This document shows, one piece after another, positions 7,718 to 16,112 of a stretch of 26,931 nucleotides of DNA; within the stretch, counting starts at the first letter, position 1, and each line of letters starts with the position of its first letter. A model generated the notes under the pieces. It saw only the letters and a list, made by a program, of their open reading frames with translations. It was not told the origin of the DNA and searched no databases. A program made the position numbers and the translations under genes. The stretch is from CAZJWR01 sp964549765 (lineage in GTDB: Bacteria; Zixibacteria; MSB-5A5; GN15; JAAZOE01). Location of the stretch: positions 1-26,931 of the forward strand of contig CAZJWR010000052.1 of the NCBI GenBank assembly GCA_964549765.1, written 5' to 3'.

Positions 7718-9019
7718 TCAAAAGAATGCTCCATAGATCAATCCGCTAATGGTCGACATGACCACAACCAGCAAGACATAGACGATCGTCTTTTTGGCGC
7801 CGATGACGCTTCGGATGACCAGCATATTCGGGAGCGACAAGGCCGGGCCGGCCAGAAGCAGCGCCAGCGCCGGGCCTTTGCCCATACCGTTGCCGATCAA
7901 TCCCTGAAGGATCGGCACTTCCGTCAGGGTCGCGAAATACATGAAGGCGCCGACCACCGACGAAAACAGATTGGCGCCGACCGAATTGCCGCCGACCAAA
8001 CGGCTGATCCATTCGGACGGGATAATGCCCTCATGGCCGGGCCGTCCCAGAAGAAAACCCGCGACGAGCACCCCGGCGAATAACAGCGGCAGAATCTGCT
8101 TGGTGAATCCCCACGTTTGATCGAACCATTCCCCGGTCTCGCCCCGATTGGTGGCGGCGATAATGGCCAGGCCGATAGCTGCTGCGGCAAAGGGAATGGC
8201 CGGTATAGTATGAAAGATGACCGTGAGGACGATGGTTATGACGCCGACTATACCTATTTTCCACCAACGCATGCCGTACCAGGCGATCAATATCGCTCCC
8301 AACGCCGCCGCGGCCAGCGATGTGATAATCCATTTGGCTGAATACACGGCATGCCAAAATCCGCCAGCGCTCCCGGCGCTGCCCCAGTTGGCAAAAACCA
8401 GCACCGCAATCATGGCGGCGAAATACAGCACTGTCTGACCGAGTTGACGTCCATCTTCTGACGGCGGCATGATCATCTCGGCGCGCTTTTTCTCCCTCTC
8501 CTCACGGCCGAAAATCATCTGCATGGCAAGTCCGATTACGATGCTGAATGCGATCGCTCCCACCGCCCGGGCGATACCCAGCTCCATACCCAGCACTCGC
8601 GCCGTAAGGATGATCGCCAGGACGTTTATGGCCGGCCCGGCGTACAGAAACGCCACCGCCGGTCCCAATCCGGCACCCATCTGATAGATCCCGGCGAACA
8701 ATGGAAGCACCGTGCACGAACACACCGCCAGGATCGATCCGGAAACCGACGCCACGCCGTAACTCACGACTTTTTTGGCCTGCGGGCCGAGATATTTCAG
8801 CACCGAGGCCTGGCCGACAAAGACGGCGATGGCCCCGGCGATAAAAAAGGCCGGGATAAGGCACATAATGACATGCTGGCGGGCGTAATCGCGCGCCAGG
8901 TACAGGGCTTCCAGAATACCGCCTTCCACGCGCCGCACGCCGGACGGCAGAAAATAGAAGGCCAGAAACACTCCGGCCATCAGCAGCAGCGCCTTCCATT
9001 CTTTTTTCCAGTCAGCCAC
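7718..9019 (-). CDS. PF03773 permease (ArsP / SO_0444-like metal or organoarsenical efflux)
   Basis: A 433-aa integral membrane protein with about ten hydrophobic segments in two homologous halves. Diagnostic motifs are AVCSCTVLPLFAGIYQMGAG with C100 and C102 in the first half, FLYAGPAINVLAI, and the second-half counterpart LLLAGPALSLPNMLVIRSVI. A charged cytoplasmic loop (FGREEREKKRAEM) links early helices. The family exports trivalent organoarsenicals (ArsP) or divalent metals. It is second in the operon, 63 bp after arsR and 13 bp before the thioredoxin. The GTG 9019 start has GGAG 7 nt upstream. The order arsR - permease - thioredoxin - arsF - arsG favours organoarsenicals as substrate, which is inference from context. 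Confidence 0.88.
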   Translation of the reverse strand: MADWKKEWKALLLMAGVFLAFYFLPSGVRRVEGGILEALYLARDYARQHVIMCLIPAFFIAGAIAVFVGQASVLKYLGPQAKKVVSYGVASVSGSILAVCSCTVLPLFAGIYQMGAGLGPAVAFLYAGPAINVLAIILTARVLGMELGIARAVGAIAFSIVIGLAMQMIFGREEREKKRAEMIMPPSEDGRQLGQTVLYFAAMIAVLVFANWGSAGSAGGFWHAVYSAKWIITSLAAAALGAILIAWYGMRWWKIGIVGVITIVLTVIFHTIPAIPFAAAAIGLAIIAATNRGETGEWFDQTWGFTKQILPLLFAGVLVAGFLLGRPGHEGIIPSEWISRLVGGNSVGANLFSSVVGAFMYFATLTEVPILQGLIGNGMGKGPALALLLAGPALSLPNMLVIRSVIGAKKTIVYVLLVVVMSTISGLIYGAFF

Positions 9020-9082
9020 CGAATGTTCTCCGAATCAGTACCTGGCTCGCGATTGAAATGTCCTGCCACTCCATGAAGACTA

Positions 9083-9403
9083 TCATTCGATCCCCTGCAG
9101 CGTTTGCGCCGCCGTTGACTTAAGCACCTTCTCGACGCAGCCGAAGAAGTTCAAGACACAAGGCGTCTTCAGTGAGTAGTACACGTGCGCGCCCCGTTTC
9201 TCGTCGTCGATAATCCCGACTGATTTCAGCACCGTCAGATGCTTGGACACGGTGGACATGTCGGCCCCGATCAAGTCGGTCAGTTCGGCCACGCAGTGGC
9301 TTTTTTGGGCCAGCATATCCACGATATAGAGCCGGGTCGGGTGTCCCATGGCCTTGATGATAGCCGCTCGGGCTTGGTATTTGGCTTTGATTTTTGCGTC
9401 CAT
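9083..9403 (-). CDS. arsR: ArsR/SmtB-family metalloregulatory repressor
   Basis: A 106-aa winged-helix repressor: MGHPTRLYIVDML, recognition region VAELTDLIGADMSTVSKHL, and wing EKRGAHVYYSL. The classical arsenite site ELCVCDL is not present. There is a single Cys in its place (C37 in SHCVAEL), plus C82 and C89 in PCVLNFFGC near the C-terminus, so three thiols could form a non-classical As(III) site. ArsR proteins leave DNA when metalloid binds. It is the first gene of the operon, reading into the permease, and is divergent from the large dockerin gene. A promoter (9434-9461) with an overlapping inverted repeat lies directly upstream, consistent with autorepression. ATG 9403 follows AAAAGG. 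Confidence 0.92.
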   Translation of the reverse strand: MDAKIKAKYQARAAIIKAMGHPTRLYIVDMLAQKSHCVAELTDLIGADMSTVSKHLTVLKSVGIIDDEKRGAHVYYSLKTPCVLNFFGCVEKVLKSTAAQTLQGIE

Positions 9404-9420
9404 AATCCTTTTCCCATCAT

Positions 9421-9435
9421 TTGCACATTTGGCAA
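9421..9435 (-). promoter_or_regulatory. Candidate ArsR operator (inverted repeat)
   Basis: TTGC-N7-GCAA, touching the downstream edge of the predicted -10 box and 17 bp before the arsR start. Position and symmetry suit an autoregulatory operator; the arms are short, so it could be chance. Confidence 0.35.
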
Positions 9436-9461
9436 TATAACCAAGTATTTATACCGGTCAA
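9434..9461 (-). promoter_or_regulatory. Promoter of the arsR-arsG operon
   Basis: On the minus strand TTGACC (9461-9456), 16-nt spacer, TATATT (9439-9434). The start of transcription would be near 9427, about 24 nt before arsR. It is the best match in the 193-bp divergent region. Confidence 0.6.
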
Positions 9462-9506
9462 GCCTTTTTTTGTTCCATCGACTCTCAGCGCGGGGAGAAA
9501 TAGCCG

Positions 9507-9534
9507 TTGACAGAAACGGCAAGTTGATTAGATT
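9507..9534 (+). promoter_or_regulatory. Promoter of the large dockerin gene
   Basis: Perfect -35 TTGACA (9507-9512), 16-nt spacer, TAGATT (9529-9534). The predicted leader before ATG 9597 is about 55 nt. Confidence 0.55.
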
Positions 9535-9596
9535 GAACACAGAGACTCCTTTGATCGTCCTGTGCATACATCAAAACCGATTCTCGGGAGGGTTTT

Positions 9597-12500
9597 ATGT
9601 CACGGGTAATATTTTCTTTTGCGATTTTCGTATTAATTTTGGCGCTGGTTCCTGCTGTGGTAGACGCCAGAGCCATGTTTCAGGAACCAGCCTCATCTAT
9701 CACAAATGACGGCAGCGCGGCTGATAAGAACGCCACCGATTTTTTCGTTCCTCCGGTTGCGCTGTCTTGGCTGCATACCGGTCAGATCAGCGCCACCGCT
9801 GCTAATAATGGGACTTACGGAACCTACTTCACGCATCTTTATAATCATCCGCTTTGCGACGGAGAAATCTGCCCTTCGTTCATGTCGCCCGAGGACAGCG
9901 ATATCGAATATTTATTCGGGGGCGCCATATGGATCGGTGGAATAGTCGGCAATGATACTCTGGTTTCGGTCGCCGCCGACGGCTGGATTGGGAACGTTGC
10001 CGAGTTGCTCCCCCCTGTGCCGTCGGAGACTTTTGCCGGAGCGGGCGATCAATCGGTCTGGATGCTATGTACCGACACGATCACCGACCCGGGCTTAACC
10101 GGAACCGATCCCTTCGATAACCGCCCGCAAATTCCGTTACACGTGAGGATTGCCAACCGTGTTCATGCCTGGAATTCCGATCCGGAAAATCAGACAATTA
10201 TCTACGACATGGTTGTCACCAATATCGGGGATCAGACTATCGAGGATGGTTATATTGCCTTTTATTTCGACGCTGATGTCTACCACATGTCGAATCAGGC
10301 CAATGGGTTTACCGACGACATTACCGGATCGATACGCGAAGCGGGAATCGGCTATGTTATTGACAACGACGGCGATCCGACCGGCGGCGTGTTCACCGAG
10401 ACCAGCCCGATGCGCTTGTTTGCTTTCAAACCGCTTATCACCTCATTCACCACGATCGATACGAACTTTAATTGGTGGATATCTAATGGGAATGCCGTTC
10501 TCGATTACGGCCCGCAGCCGGTCGATGAATTCGGCAATCCCGAATGCGATTTCGGCGGTCATGTCGGGACTCCCACGGGAGACCGCTCGAAATATTGTAT
10601 GATGAGCCATCCCGGATGGGATTTTGATCAAATCTACACCGCCGACAGCATTCCCGGATGGACATATCCATACAGCTATAATCAGGCCACGGATTTCGCG
10701 GACGGTTATGATACGCGGTTTTTGATGTCGTTTGGCCCGTTTACGCTCCTGCCCGATTCAAGCGCGCGGATACTGTATACGACATTCACAGGCGATTCGG
10801 TGATTCACGTCTTGGACAACCTCAACAATCTGCCGGATAATCCCGATCAGTATCTGGCCAATCTGGATTTTTCGCACGTTCTGGCAAATGCGGCCGTCGC
10901 CGACGATCTCGCCCAAGCATTGATTGATCCGCGCAATCCCGTCATGGGTCTGTATGCACTCCACAACGATTTCGATTCGACGGTGATCGAGTGGGATCCG
11001 TGGGGATTTTCCGATGTCGAGGGATATGATGTATACCTGTATCAAGTCCCGCCCGATTCGATGCCTTATCCCGGCCTCGCGCCGCCGTGGATACATCCCA
11101 GCGAGGCGGATTTGGCGGCGTCAGTCGGTCAGGTCTATCAGCAGACGTTTACCGGCCTGGAGCCCTATGGTATCTATGCCGTATCGGTGGCCAATCGAAC
11201 GGTGGTCAAAGGCATCGGGGCCATGAGCCAACCCCTTCAGATACAGCCCGGAGGCCGTCCACCGGCGCCGCAAGTTCCGGCTGAATATATCTTCATCCAG
11301 ACCGGCGACCCGGCGGTGCTCCAATGGTCCCCGCCGGAGGGCGTGACGGTCGGTCATTACAATATCTACAAGTTTGCCAATCCCGAAGAAGCACAGCGGA
11401 AATACTATCCCCGCTACGACACCGGCGAATTTTCTTCGGAAGTCGCCCCGCATGACAGCTTCTATGTCGACGGCACATGGTACTACTATTATGGTATGGA
11501 GCCTTACACATTCGTGGGTGGAGACATCACGACATTCAGCCAATATACCGCCGATTCGAGTGTCTATGTCGTAACCGCCGTGACGATGTCCGGAATCGAA
11601 TCAGAATTCTCGCCGGATGTCATGGTAATCGAGGTTCCGCCGCGAACCAAGGACATACTTGTGCTGGAATGTAGAGTACAGAACACCGAGCTCGTATATT
11701 GCGATTCGATTTACAGCTATTATAGTACCATTCTGGACGGGTACGATTACGATATTTATGATTGGTGGGATACGATGCAAGCTGGGGGATTCAATCCGGA
11801 TTGGTCGAATAGCCTCATGCCATATAAAATGGTCATCATTGACGGCGGCTGGCGCTACGATATGCTCGACAATCCCCCTCCCGATTTTAATCCGACGTTG
11901 CCGGCTATACAGGTGTATATCCGGTCGCAGGGAATGGTCGCATATTTCGGATCATTTTACGCCCTCTCCAATATGACCCAACACGATCCGCCGGGATATC
12001 ATCCGCCGGCGGATCAGGCAATGGTCGATGATTTCGGCGTCGACTCTGTGTTCTCCACCGGCCCCGTCTATTATATCGCGTACCCGGATATCGAAACCGA
12101 TTCGCTGGGCGGATTCGTTATGGCGCAGTCAATCGGCAAGGTCCTACCCGACCTCCATTATGATCCATCGCTCAATCCCTACCAAGCCTTGTTCTGGCCC
12201 GACAGCGTCGGCCCCCTGGCTTCGGCGTTCTTCAACAACGATAACGCTGTTCCGCTTTATACCTACCGGTCGAAGTACCCGTCGACATCACTGGCCGAAG
12301 GCCTGCCGGTGGGGATAAAATCAACCAGCTTCGCCGGGCCGGTCTATTCGTTCGGATTCCGGCCATGGTATATGCAGCAGGAGGACATGACAGCCCTGGT
12401 CGATTACCTGATGTCGCAGACAACGGGAATCGCGTCCGGGATTTCGGTCATCGAGCCGGACACGATGAATTTTTATTGGGCGTACGCTATCAATCCCATG

Positions 12501-12995
12501 ACGGCGACGATATACATCGGGGATCTGTCCGGCGAATACGCTACGGGCGATATTGACCAGTCCTCCATTCGCGTCAATGGCGGCGTGACACCGACCGATA
12601 TTACCGTGATTGACGTCCATCCCGATTTCACCGGGCCGGTTCTGGCGCTCACAGTTTCCATGCGGGATTTTCTGCTCAGTTATGGTCCCCTGTGGGATAG
12701 ACAGTTGCACCCCTATACTATTTCGGCGACCATGACCAACGGGACGAGATTCTTGGCCACCGGCAACGTCTTCATCAAGGGTTTCCTGAGAGGCGACGCC
12801 AACGGCGATGATCGCGTCAATGTGGGCGACGCCACGTTTTTGATCTCCTACCTATTCCGGGACGGTCAGCCACCGAGCTGTCCACCGGCGGCGGATGTCA
12901 ACGGCGATTGCCGGCTCGATATCGGCGATGCGATCTACTTGATCAATTATATTTTCCGGAGCGGTCCGGAGCCGCAAACCGGGTGCGCCGAATAG
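9597..12995 (+). CDS. Large secreted multidomain protein with C-terminal dockerin
   Basis: An 1132-aa exported protein. A signal peptide (MSRVIFSFAIFVLILALVPA, cleavage near VDA-RA) is followed by a long beta-rich region, aromatic and Asp-rich, with two fibronectin-III-like units around residues 455-545 (YALHNDFDSTVIEWDPW...) and 560-680 (DPAVLQWSPPEG...). Next comes an alpha/beta-looking block (DILVLECRVQ..., YKMVIIDGGW..., about 690-930). Residues 1066-1132 are a dockerin-like tail with two calcium-loop repeats, GDANGDDRVNVGDATFLISY and ADVNGDCRLDIGDAIYLINY, each ending in YxFRxGxxP. No catalytic motif is recognised. ATG 9597 has GGGAGGG upstream. It has its own promoter and terminator. Dockerins bind cohesins; a cohesin-like protein is encoded at 22583-23422. 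Confidence 0.85.
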   Translation: MSRVIFSFAIFVLILALVPAVVDARAMFQEPASSITNDGSAADKNATDFFVPPVALSWLHTGQISATAANNGTYGTYFTHLYNHPLCDGEICPSFMSPEDSDIEYLFGGAIWIGGIVGNDTLVSVAADGWIGNVAELLPPVPSETFAGAGDQSVWMLCTDTITDPGLTGTDPFDNRPQIPLHVRIANRVHAWNSDPENQTIIYDMVVTNIGDQTIEDGYIAFYFDADVYHMSNQANGFTDDITGSIREAGIGYVIDNDGDPTGGVFTETSPMRLFAFKPLITSFTTIDTNFNWWISNGNAVLDYGPQPVDEFGNPECDFGGHVGTPTGDRSKYCMMSHPGWDFDQIYTADSIPGWTYPYSYNQATDFADGYDTRFLMSFGPFTLLPDSSARILYTTFTGDSVIHVLDNLNNLPDNPDQYLANLDFSHVLANAAVADDLAQALIDPRNPVMGLYALHNDFDSTVIEWDPWGFSDVEGYDVYLYQVPPDSMPYPGLAPPWIHPSEADLAASVGQVYQQTFTGLEPYGIYAVSVANRTVVKGIGAMSQPLQIQPGGRPPAPQVPAEYIFIQTGDPAVLQWSPPEGVTVGHYNIYKFANPEEAQRKYYPRYDTGEFSSEVAPHDSFYVDGTWYYYYGMEPYTFVGGDITTFSQYTADSSVYVVTAVTMSGIESEFSPDVMVIEVPPRTKDILVLECRVQNTELVYCDSIYSYYSTILDGYDYDIYDWWDTMQAGGFNPDWSNSLMPYKMVIIDGGWRYDMLDNPPPDFNPTLPAIQVYIRSQGMVAYFGSFYALSNMTQHDPPGYHPPADQAMVDDFGVDSVFSTGPVYYIAYPDIETDSLGGFVMAQSIGKVLPDLHYDPSLNPYQALFWPDSVGPLASAFFNNDNAVPLYTYRSKYPSTSLAEGLPVGIKSTSFAGPVYSFGFRPWYMQQEDMTALVDYLMSQTTGIASGISVIEPDTMNFYWAYAINPMTATIYIGDLSGEYATGDIDQSSIRVNGGVTPTDITVIDVHPDFTGPVLALTVSMRDFLLSYGPLWDRQLHPYTISATMTNGTRFLATGNVFIKGFLRGDANGDDRVNVGDATFLISYLFRDGQPPSCPPAADVNGDCRLDIGDAIYLINYIFRSGPEPQTGCAE

Positions 12996-13018
12996 CACAA
13001 AATCGGGCATAAATCGAC

Positions 13019-13054
13019 AACAGGGTCGGTCGTCCGGATCGGCCCTGTTTTTTT
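13019..13054 (+). terminator. Rho-independent terminator after the large dockerin gene
   Basis: AACAGGG (13019-13025) pairs with CCCTGTT (13043-13049), with a further partly paired GC-rich interior, and runs into T7 (13048-13054). It starts 23 bp after the stop codon. Confidence 0.85.
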
Positions 13055-13074
13055 GGCACAAATCGAGATAGGCG

Positions 13075-13105
13075 TTGACAAAACCTCCTTATCCTGCGTT
13101 ATAGT
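13075..13105 (+). promoter_or_regulatory. Promoter of the second dockerin gene
   Basis: Perfect -35 TTGACA (13075-13080) and TTATAG or TATAGT (13099-13105) at 18-19 nt. It lies right after the preceding terminator, about 85 nt before the predicted start codon. Confidence 0.5.
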
Positions 13106-13190
13106 CTTTGTACGTTTGGAAGCCTCGGCGCCCGGGTCGAAAAACCTGCCGGCGCCGTTACGACAGGCCATTTACTCGCGGTTGTCATTC

Positions 13191-14084
13191 ATGGATCGAC
13201 TGCCACCTGTTGCATGTATTTCAGTTGTCATACTGGTTCTATTGATGTGCCTTTCGCCCGGATTGGCCCGGGCGCAGGGATCGATTTACGGGACGGTGAC
13301 CGCCTCCGGCGGCGCCATACCGGACAGCGGCAGCTTGATGTTTTTCGGATATCTCAACGGTACCGATGAGGAAATTCGGATCAAAGGCTGCACGGGAGCC
13401 GGTTACGATGCGGGAAATTGGTATGACGATTTCCAAAATTACCTGACCGAAGCCCCGGGGCTGCCGTATGCCTATCATTTCTTGGACACGTCCCGGGGCG
13501 AAGGGTATATCCTGTCCGGTCTTATCCCCAACAATTCGTTTCAGGAGGAGAGCGTGGCGCTGGCGCCCGTTTCCTGGCCGTCGCGCCCGACCTATCTGAC
13601 CGGACGGGCGGTCGATACCGGCCACGTGGAACTCCGATGGCTGTATCTGCCGGGATTGACATATCATATCTATCGCCGAGAGGGGACCTCGGAAGGGTCG
13701 TTCTTTCGCATCGATGACGCGACCGGTTCGCTGGATAATCCCGGCATCGCCGACGGCATTTTTGTGGATGCGGCCGTGGACAGCGGCGTGGTGTATGATT
13801 ATATCCTGATATCCGAGGATGCCATGAGCCGCCTGGGGATGCATTCCGATATCTTCTCGGTGGAGGTAAACGAGGGCACCTTCCTGCTCGGTGACCCCAA
13901 CGTCGACGGGAGGATCAATATCGGCGACGTCATTTTTCTCACCAACTATATATTCAAGGAAGGGCCTCCGCCGGATCCTCTGGAATCGGGCGAAACCAAC
14001 TGCGACGGGAGAATCAACATCGGCGACGTCGTCTTCATCGTTTCCTACCTTTTCCGAAGCGGGCCGCCCCCGCTCTGCCCGTGA
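13191..14084 (+). CDS. Secreted dockerin-tailed protein
   Basis: A 297-aa exported protein. ATG 13191 gives a proper signal peptide (MDRLPPVACISVVILVLLMC, cleavage near ARA-QGS); a frame opening at 13053 would bury it. No clear Shine-Dalgarno precedes it, which is odd for this window. The middle (about 30-230) is a beta-sandwich-like region with VELRWLYLPGLTYHIYRREG resembling a fibronectin-III unit. Residues 234-297 are two calcium-loop repeats, GDPNVDGRINIGDVIFLTNY and GETNCDGRINIGDVVFIVSY, close relatives of those ending the previous gene. It has a separate promoter and so is probably not in one operon with the 1132-aa protein, although the two may be functional companions. There is no enzyme motif. 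Confidence 0.85.
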   Translation: MDRLPPVACISVVILVLLMCLSPGLARAQGSIYGTVTASGGAIPDSGSLMFFGYLNGTDEEIRIKGCTGAGYDAGNWYDDFQNYLTEAPGLPYAYHFLDTSRGEGYILSGLIPNNSFQEESVALAPVSWPSRPTYLTGRAVDTGHVELRWLYLPGLTYHIYRREGTSEGSFFRIDDATGSLDNPGIADGIFVDAAVDSGVVYDYILISEDAMSRLGMHSDIFSVEVNEGTFLLGDPNVDGRINIGDVIFLTNYIFKEGPPPDPLESGETNCDGRINIGDVVFIVSYLFRSGPPPLCP

Positions 14085-14242
14085 CCGTCGAGGTGGCGTG
14101 GCATGTCGCGCGAGAAAAACGCGGACATCCGTGTCAAGGTGATTCCATAACTTAGTAATCAGCAGCGGCTTTCGGCCGGTTTGCATCGATATCGGCGAAG
14201 ACAAGACACAAAAAAATATTGCCGGTATCGGCAAATGACCTG

Positions 14243-14271
14243 TTGACATTTCCCGATTTTCTTGTTAATTA
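14243..14271 (+). promoter_or_regulatory. Promoter of the cold-shock gene
   Basis: TTGACA (14243-14248), 17-nt spacer, TAATTA (14266-14271). The implied leader is about 97 nt. The rest of 14085-14242 holds no gene that I can see. Confidence 0.6.
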
Positions 14272-14286
14272 TTCGAGAGGTCAGGG

Positions 14287-14367
14287 GTATACTCTACTCC
14301 CTCGGGAGTATACTCTGGAAATAAAGTGAGGGTAACGCAATACAGGCCCGCTTTGGGGCCTGAGGAG
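14287..14367 (+). promoter_or_regulatory. Structured 5' leader of the cold-shock mRNA
   Basis: Two direct copies of GTATACTCT (14287-14295, 14308-14316) enclose a hairpin TACTCCC-TC-GGGAGTA (14295-14310). A second hairpin CAGGCCC / GGGCCTG (14343-14349, 14356-14362) abuts the ribosome site GAGGAG (14362-14367). Because GTATAC is self-complementary, alternative folds are possible. Cold-shock mRNAs are known for temperature-responsive leaders; here that is inference from structure and position. Confidence 0.5.
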
Positions 14368-14374
14368 TTATTTC

Positions 14375-14584
14375 GTGGCTACAGGTAAAGTAAAGTGGTT
14401 CAATTCGCAGAAGGGATATGGCTTTATCATCCCCGACGATGGCGGCGATGACCTGTTCGTGCATCATTCGAACATCGTTGTCGACGGCTTTCGGACTCTG
14501 ACCGACGGTCAGAAGGTGGAGTACGAAGCCGGTCAAGGCCGCAAAGGCCCCGAAGCGACCAATGTGCGTCCAACCGAAGTTTAG
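14375..14584 (+). CDS. csp: Cold-shock protein, CspA family
   Basis: A 69-aa single cold-shock domain, full length for the family: KVKWFNSQKGYGFI carries RNP1 (KGYGFI) and DDLFVHHSNI carries RNP2 (LFVHH). It binds single-stranded RNA and DNA in the cytoplasm and acts as an RNA chaperone. The start is GTG 14375, with GAGGAG 7 nt upstream. It is a monocistronic unit with its own TTGACA promoter, a structured leader of about 97 nt and a strong terminator 30 bp after the stop. Whether it is cold-induced or constitutive cannot be told from sequence alone. Confidence 0.97.
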   Translation: MATGKVKWFNSQKGYGFIIPDDGGDDLFVHHSNIVVDGFRTLTDGQKVEYEAGQGRKGPEATNVRPTEV

Positions 14585-14614
14585 GCTAAGCGCGGCACGC
14601 AAAAGTTAACCACG

Positions 14615-14643
14615 GTCCCGGCCATCGGCCGGGACTTTTTTTT
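14615..14643 (+). terminator. Strong rho-independent terminator of csp
   Basis: A perfect 9-bp stem GTCCCGGCC / GGCCGGGAC (14615-14623, 14627-14635) with an ATC loop, followed by T8 (14636-14643). Confidence 0.95.
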
Positions 14644-14673
14644 GGTCAAAATTATTATATAAGAGGATTTCAC

Positions 14674-14704
14674 CCCACCCCAGCGAAGCTGGGTTGGGCC
14701 ACCG
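14674..14704. repeat. Palindromic hairpin ending in GGGCCACCG, copy 2
   Basis: CCCACCCCAGC (14674-14684) faces GCTGGGTTGGG (14688-14698) across GAA, with one mismatch, then CCACCG. A T8 run follows at 14708-14715, so it could also act as a backup terminator for csp. It shares the outer pattern of the copy at 4815-4845. Confidence 0.5.
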
Positions 14705-14761
14705 GACTTTTTTTTGGGGGAAATGGATATCCAAGAGAGTATATGTCGATAGATTCCGTCC

Positions 14762-14865
14762 GGTCACAATCCTGCCTCGCAGGATCAAGACCCGGCGGAA
14801 TGGGATTGGCGGGATTGCCCTTCGCAGGGATCAGGACCTTCGGCACGGATCCCGCCCTACGGGGC
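14762..14865 (+). repeat. Dispersed structured repeat, copy A
   Basis: A 104-bp element from GGTCACAATCC to CCCTACGGGGC, about 88% identical and in the same orientation as 16174-16278. Internal pairing is visible: GGCGGGAT with ATCCCGCC as an outer stem, CCCTTCGCAGGG as an inner hairpin. It ends 6 bp beyond the lipoprotein stop codon. Confidence 0.85.
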
Positions 14866-14871
14866 GAATCC

Positions 14872-16059
14872 CTACCGCATCTTCAATTTCACGATCACGC
14901 GATCGTCGAGCGGAAGTCCCGCCGGCCCGTTGCAGAATACGTGCAGGTAGCCGTTGGAATAGCTGATCCGCTGATCGCCGCCGACTGTCCAGGCGTAGGA
15001 ATCTACAATGTCGCCATCGGTTGAGATGACGTACAGTGAATCGGAAGCCGCCAGCAGGTTGGTCCCGTCCCACGTCAGAGATCGGATCTCCTTGTCGACG
15101 GTGAACGAATTCAGAATCTCCGCATTTCCGGAAAGACACGACGCTTCCGGATCGATGCGAAATATATGTGAACTACTGGGTGAATAAAGATTCAACCAGA
15201 TCGATCCATCCCCGTACGCGATAGCCCCTGCGTAGCTGCTCATTATTTCGAACCGGCACAGTATTTCCCCATCAAGGCCAAGCCGCCATACTTGGCTCGA
15301 GGTATCGATTGGGGCATAAGAGGCATCGCTGATCCAAATGCTATTGTCACCCAGAGCCAAATCATTGGGGTACATGGCCGGGCAATCTGCCTTCCCGATA
15401 ATTTCGCCGGAGGGCGATAGCTGCCAGATCTTTTTGGTATAATTCTCCGAGGCAACCAGCCGATACGTCTGGCCGTCGAAGGTAATCCCGGCGAAAAACG
15501 TGTGGTCGGAATTGGGAATAAAGAGCGGAGAATAATGATCATTCAGTTGCACACCCCTGACGGTGTGAGTCGGGGGCGGCAGATTCTCTTTTGCGCCCAG
15601 CGCAGGCAAATACCACGGCCGTATATAAAGCCGCAGGGAATCGCCAACGAATTCCGACACCGGAAGACCCATTTTTGAAGCCATATGGCCAAAGCCGCCA
15701 TTCATGAGGCCAATAACGGGCCCCGGATCCGTCACCAATATATTCCATCCCTGCCATTTGAAATTGAACAATAGGTTTTCTCTGTCAACATTGTCTCCCG
15801 TCCAGTAACCGATGTAAATATCATCGAAGTCGCTGTTCTCGAACATCAGGACGCTGTCGAGATCGAATATCAAGCGGTCGACTTCTTCGGCGTTGCTGTG
15901 TATCGCCGCCGTGGTGTCGATCAGAATCTGCTCGTCGATGTATAATGCCGGTGTTTCAGGCGGAGTCGGGCCGACGCCGTTGTCGTCATCCGAGCATGAC
16001 ATGATAAGAAAAAGCGCCCCGCACAGAACCGCCAGCCATTTTGCGCATTGTCTGGTCAT
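14872..16059 (-). CDS. Lipoprotein with C-terminal beta-propeller-like repeats
   Basis: A 395-aa lipoprotein: MTRQCAKWLAVLCGALFLIM then lipobox LIMSC (C22), followed at once by SDDDNGVGPTPP, an acidic patch resembling the surface-export signal of Bacteroidota lipoproteins. Residues about 40-190 have no recognised fold. From about 190 on there are repeats of the kind GITFDGQTYRLVASENYTKK, DLALGDNSIWISDAS, AIAYGDGSIWLNLYS and SLTWDGTNLLAASDS, typical of NHL/YncE-like propellers. It probably binds a ligand or a surface partner; no enzyme residues are seen. ATG 16059 has GGGGGAGGTG upstream, and a near-perfect promoter lies at 16113-16141. It is flanked on both sides by copies of the same repeat. 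Confidence 0.85.
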   Translation of the reverse strand: MTRQCAKWLAVLCGALFLIMSCSDDDNGVGPTPPETPALYIDEQILIDTTAAIHSNAEEVDRLIFDLDSVLMFENSDFDDIYIGYWTGDNVDRENLLFNFKWQGWNILVTDPGPVIGLMNGGFGHMASKMGLPVSEFVGDSLRLYIRPWYLPALGAKENLPPPTHTVRGVQLNDHYSPLFIPNSDHTFFAGITFDGQTYRLVASENYTKKIWQLSPSGEIIGKADCPAMYPNDLALGDNSIWISDASYAPIDTSSQVWRLGLDGEILCRFEIMSSYAGAIAYGDGSIWLNLYSPSSSHIFRIDPEASCLSGNAEILNSFTVDKEIRSLTWDGTNLLAASDSLYVISTDGDIVDSYAWTVGGDQRISYSNGYLHVFCNGPAGLPLDDRVIVKLKMR

Positions 16060-16112
16060 AACACACCTCCCCCGAAAAAATTAACCTGACATAGATGATG
16101 ATCCCTATGGAG

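Noticed and set aside
13239..14249. 336-codon minus-strand frame
   Set aside because: Antisense to the dockerin-tailed protein with its clear calcium-loop repeats and signal peptide.
14674..14715. Terminator of the minus-strand propeller lipoprotein
   Set aside because: On the minus strand the hairpin is not followed by Ts; the T8 run is on the plus side, so at most it backs up the csp terminator.
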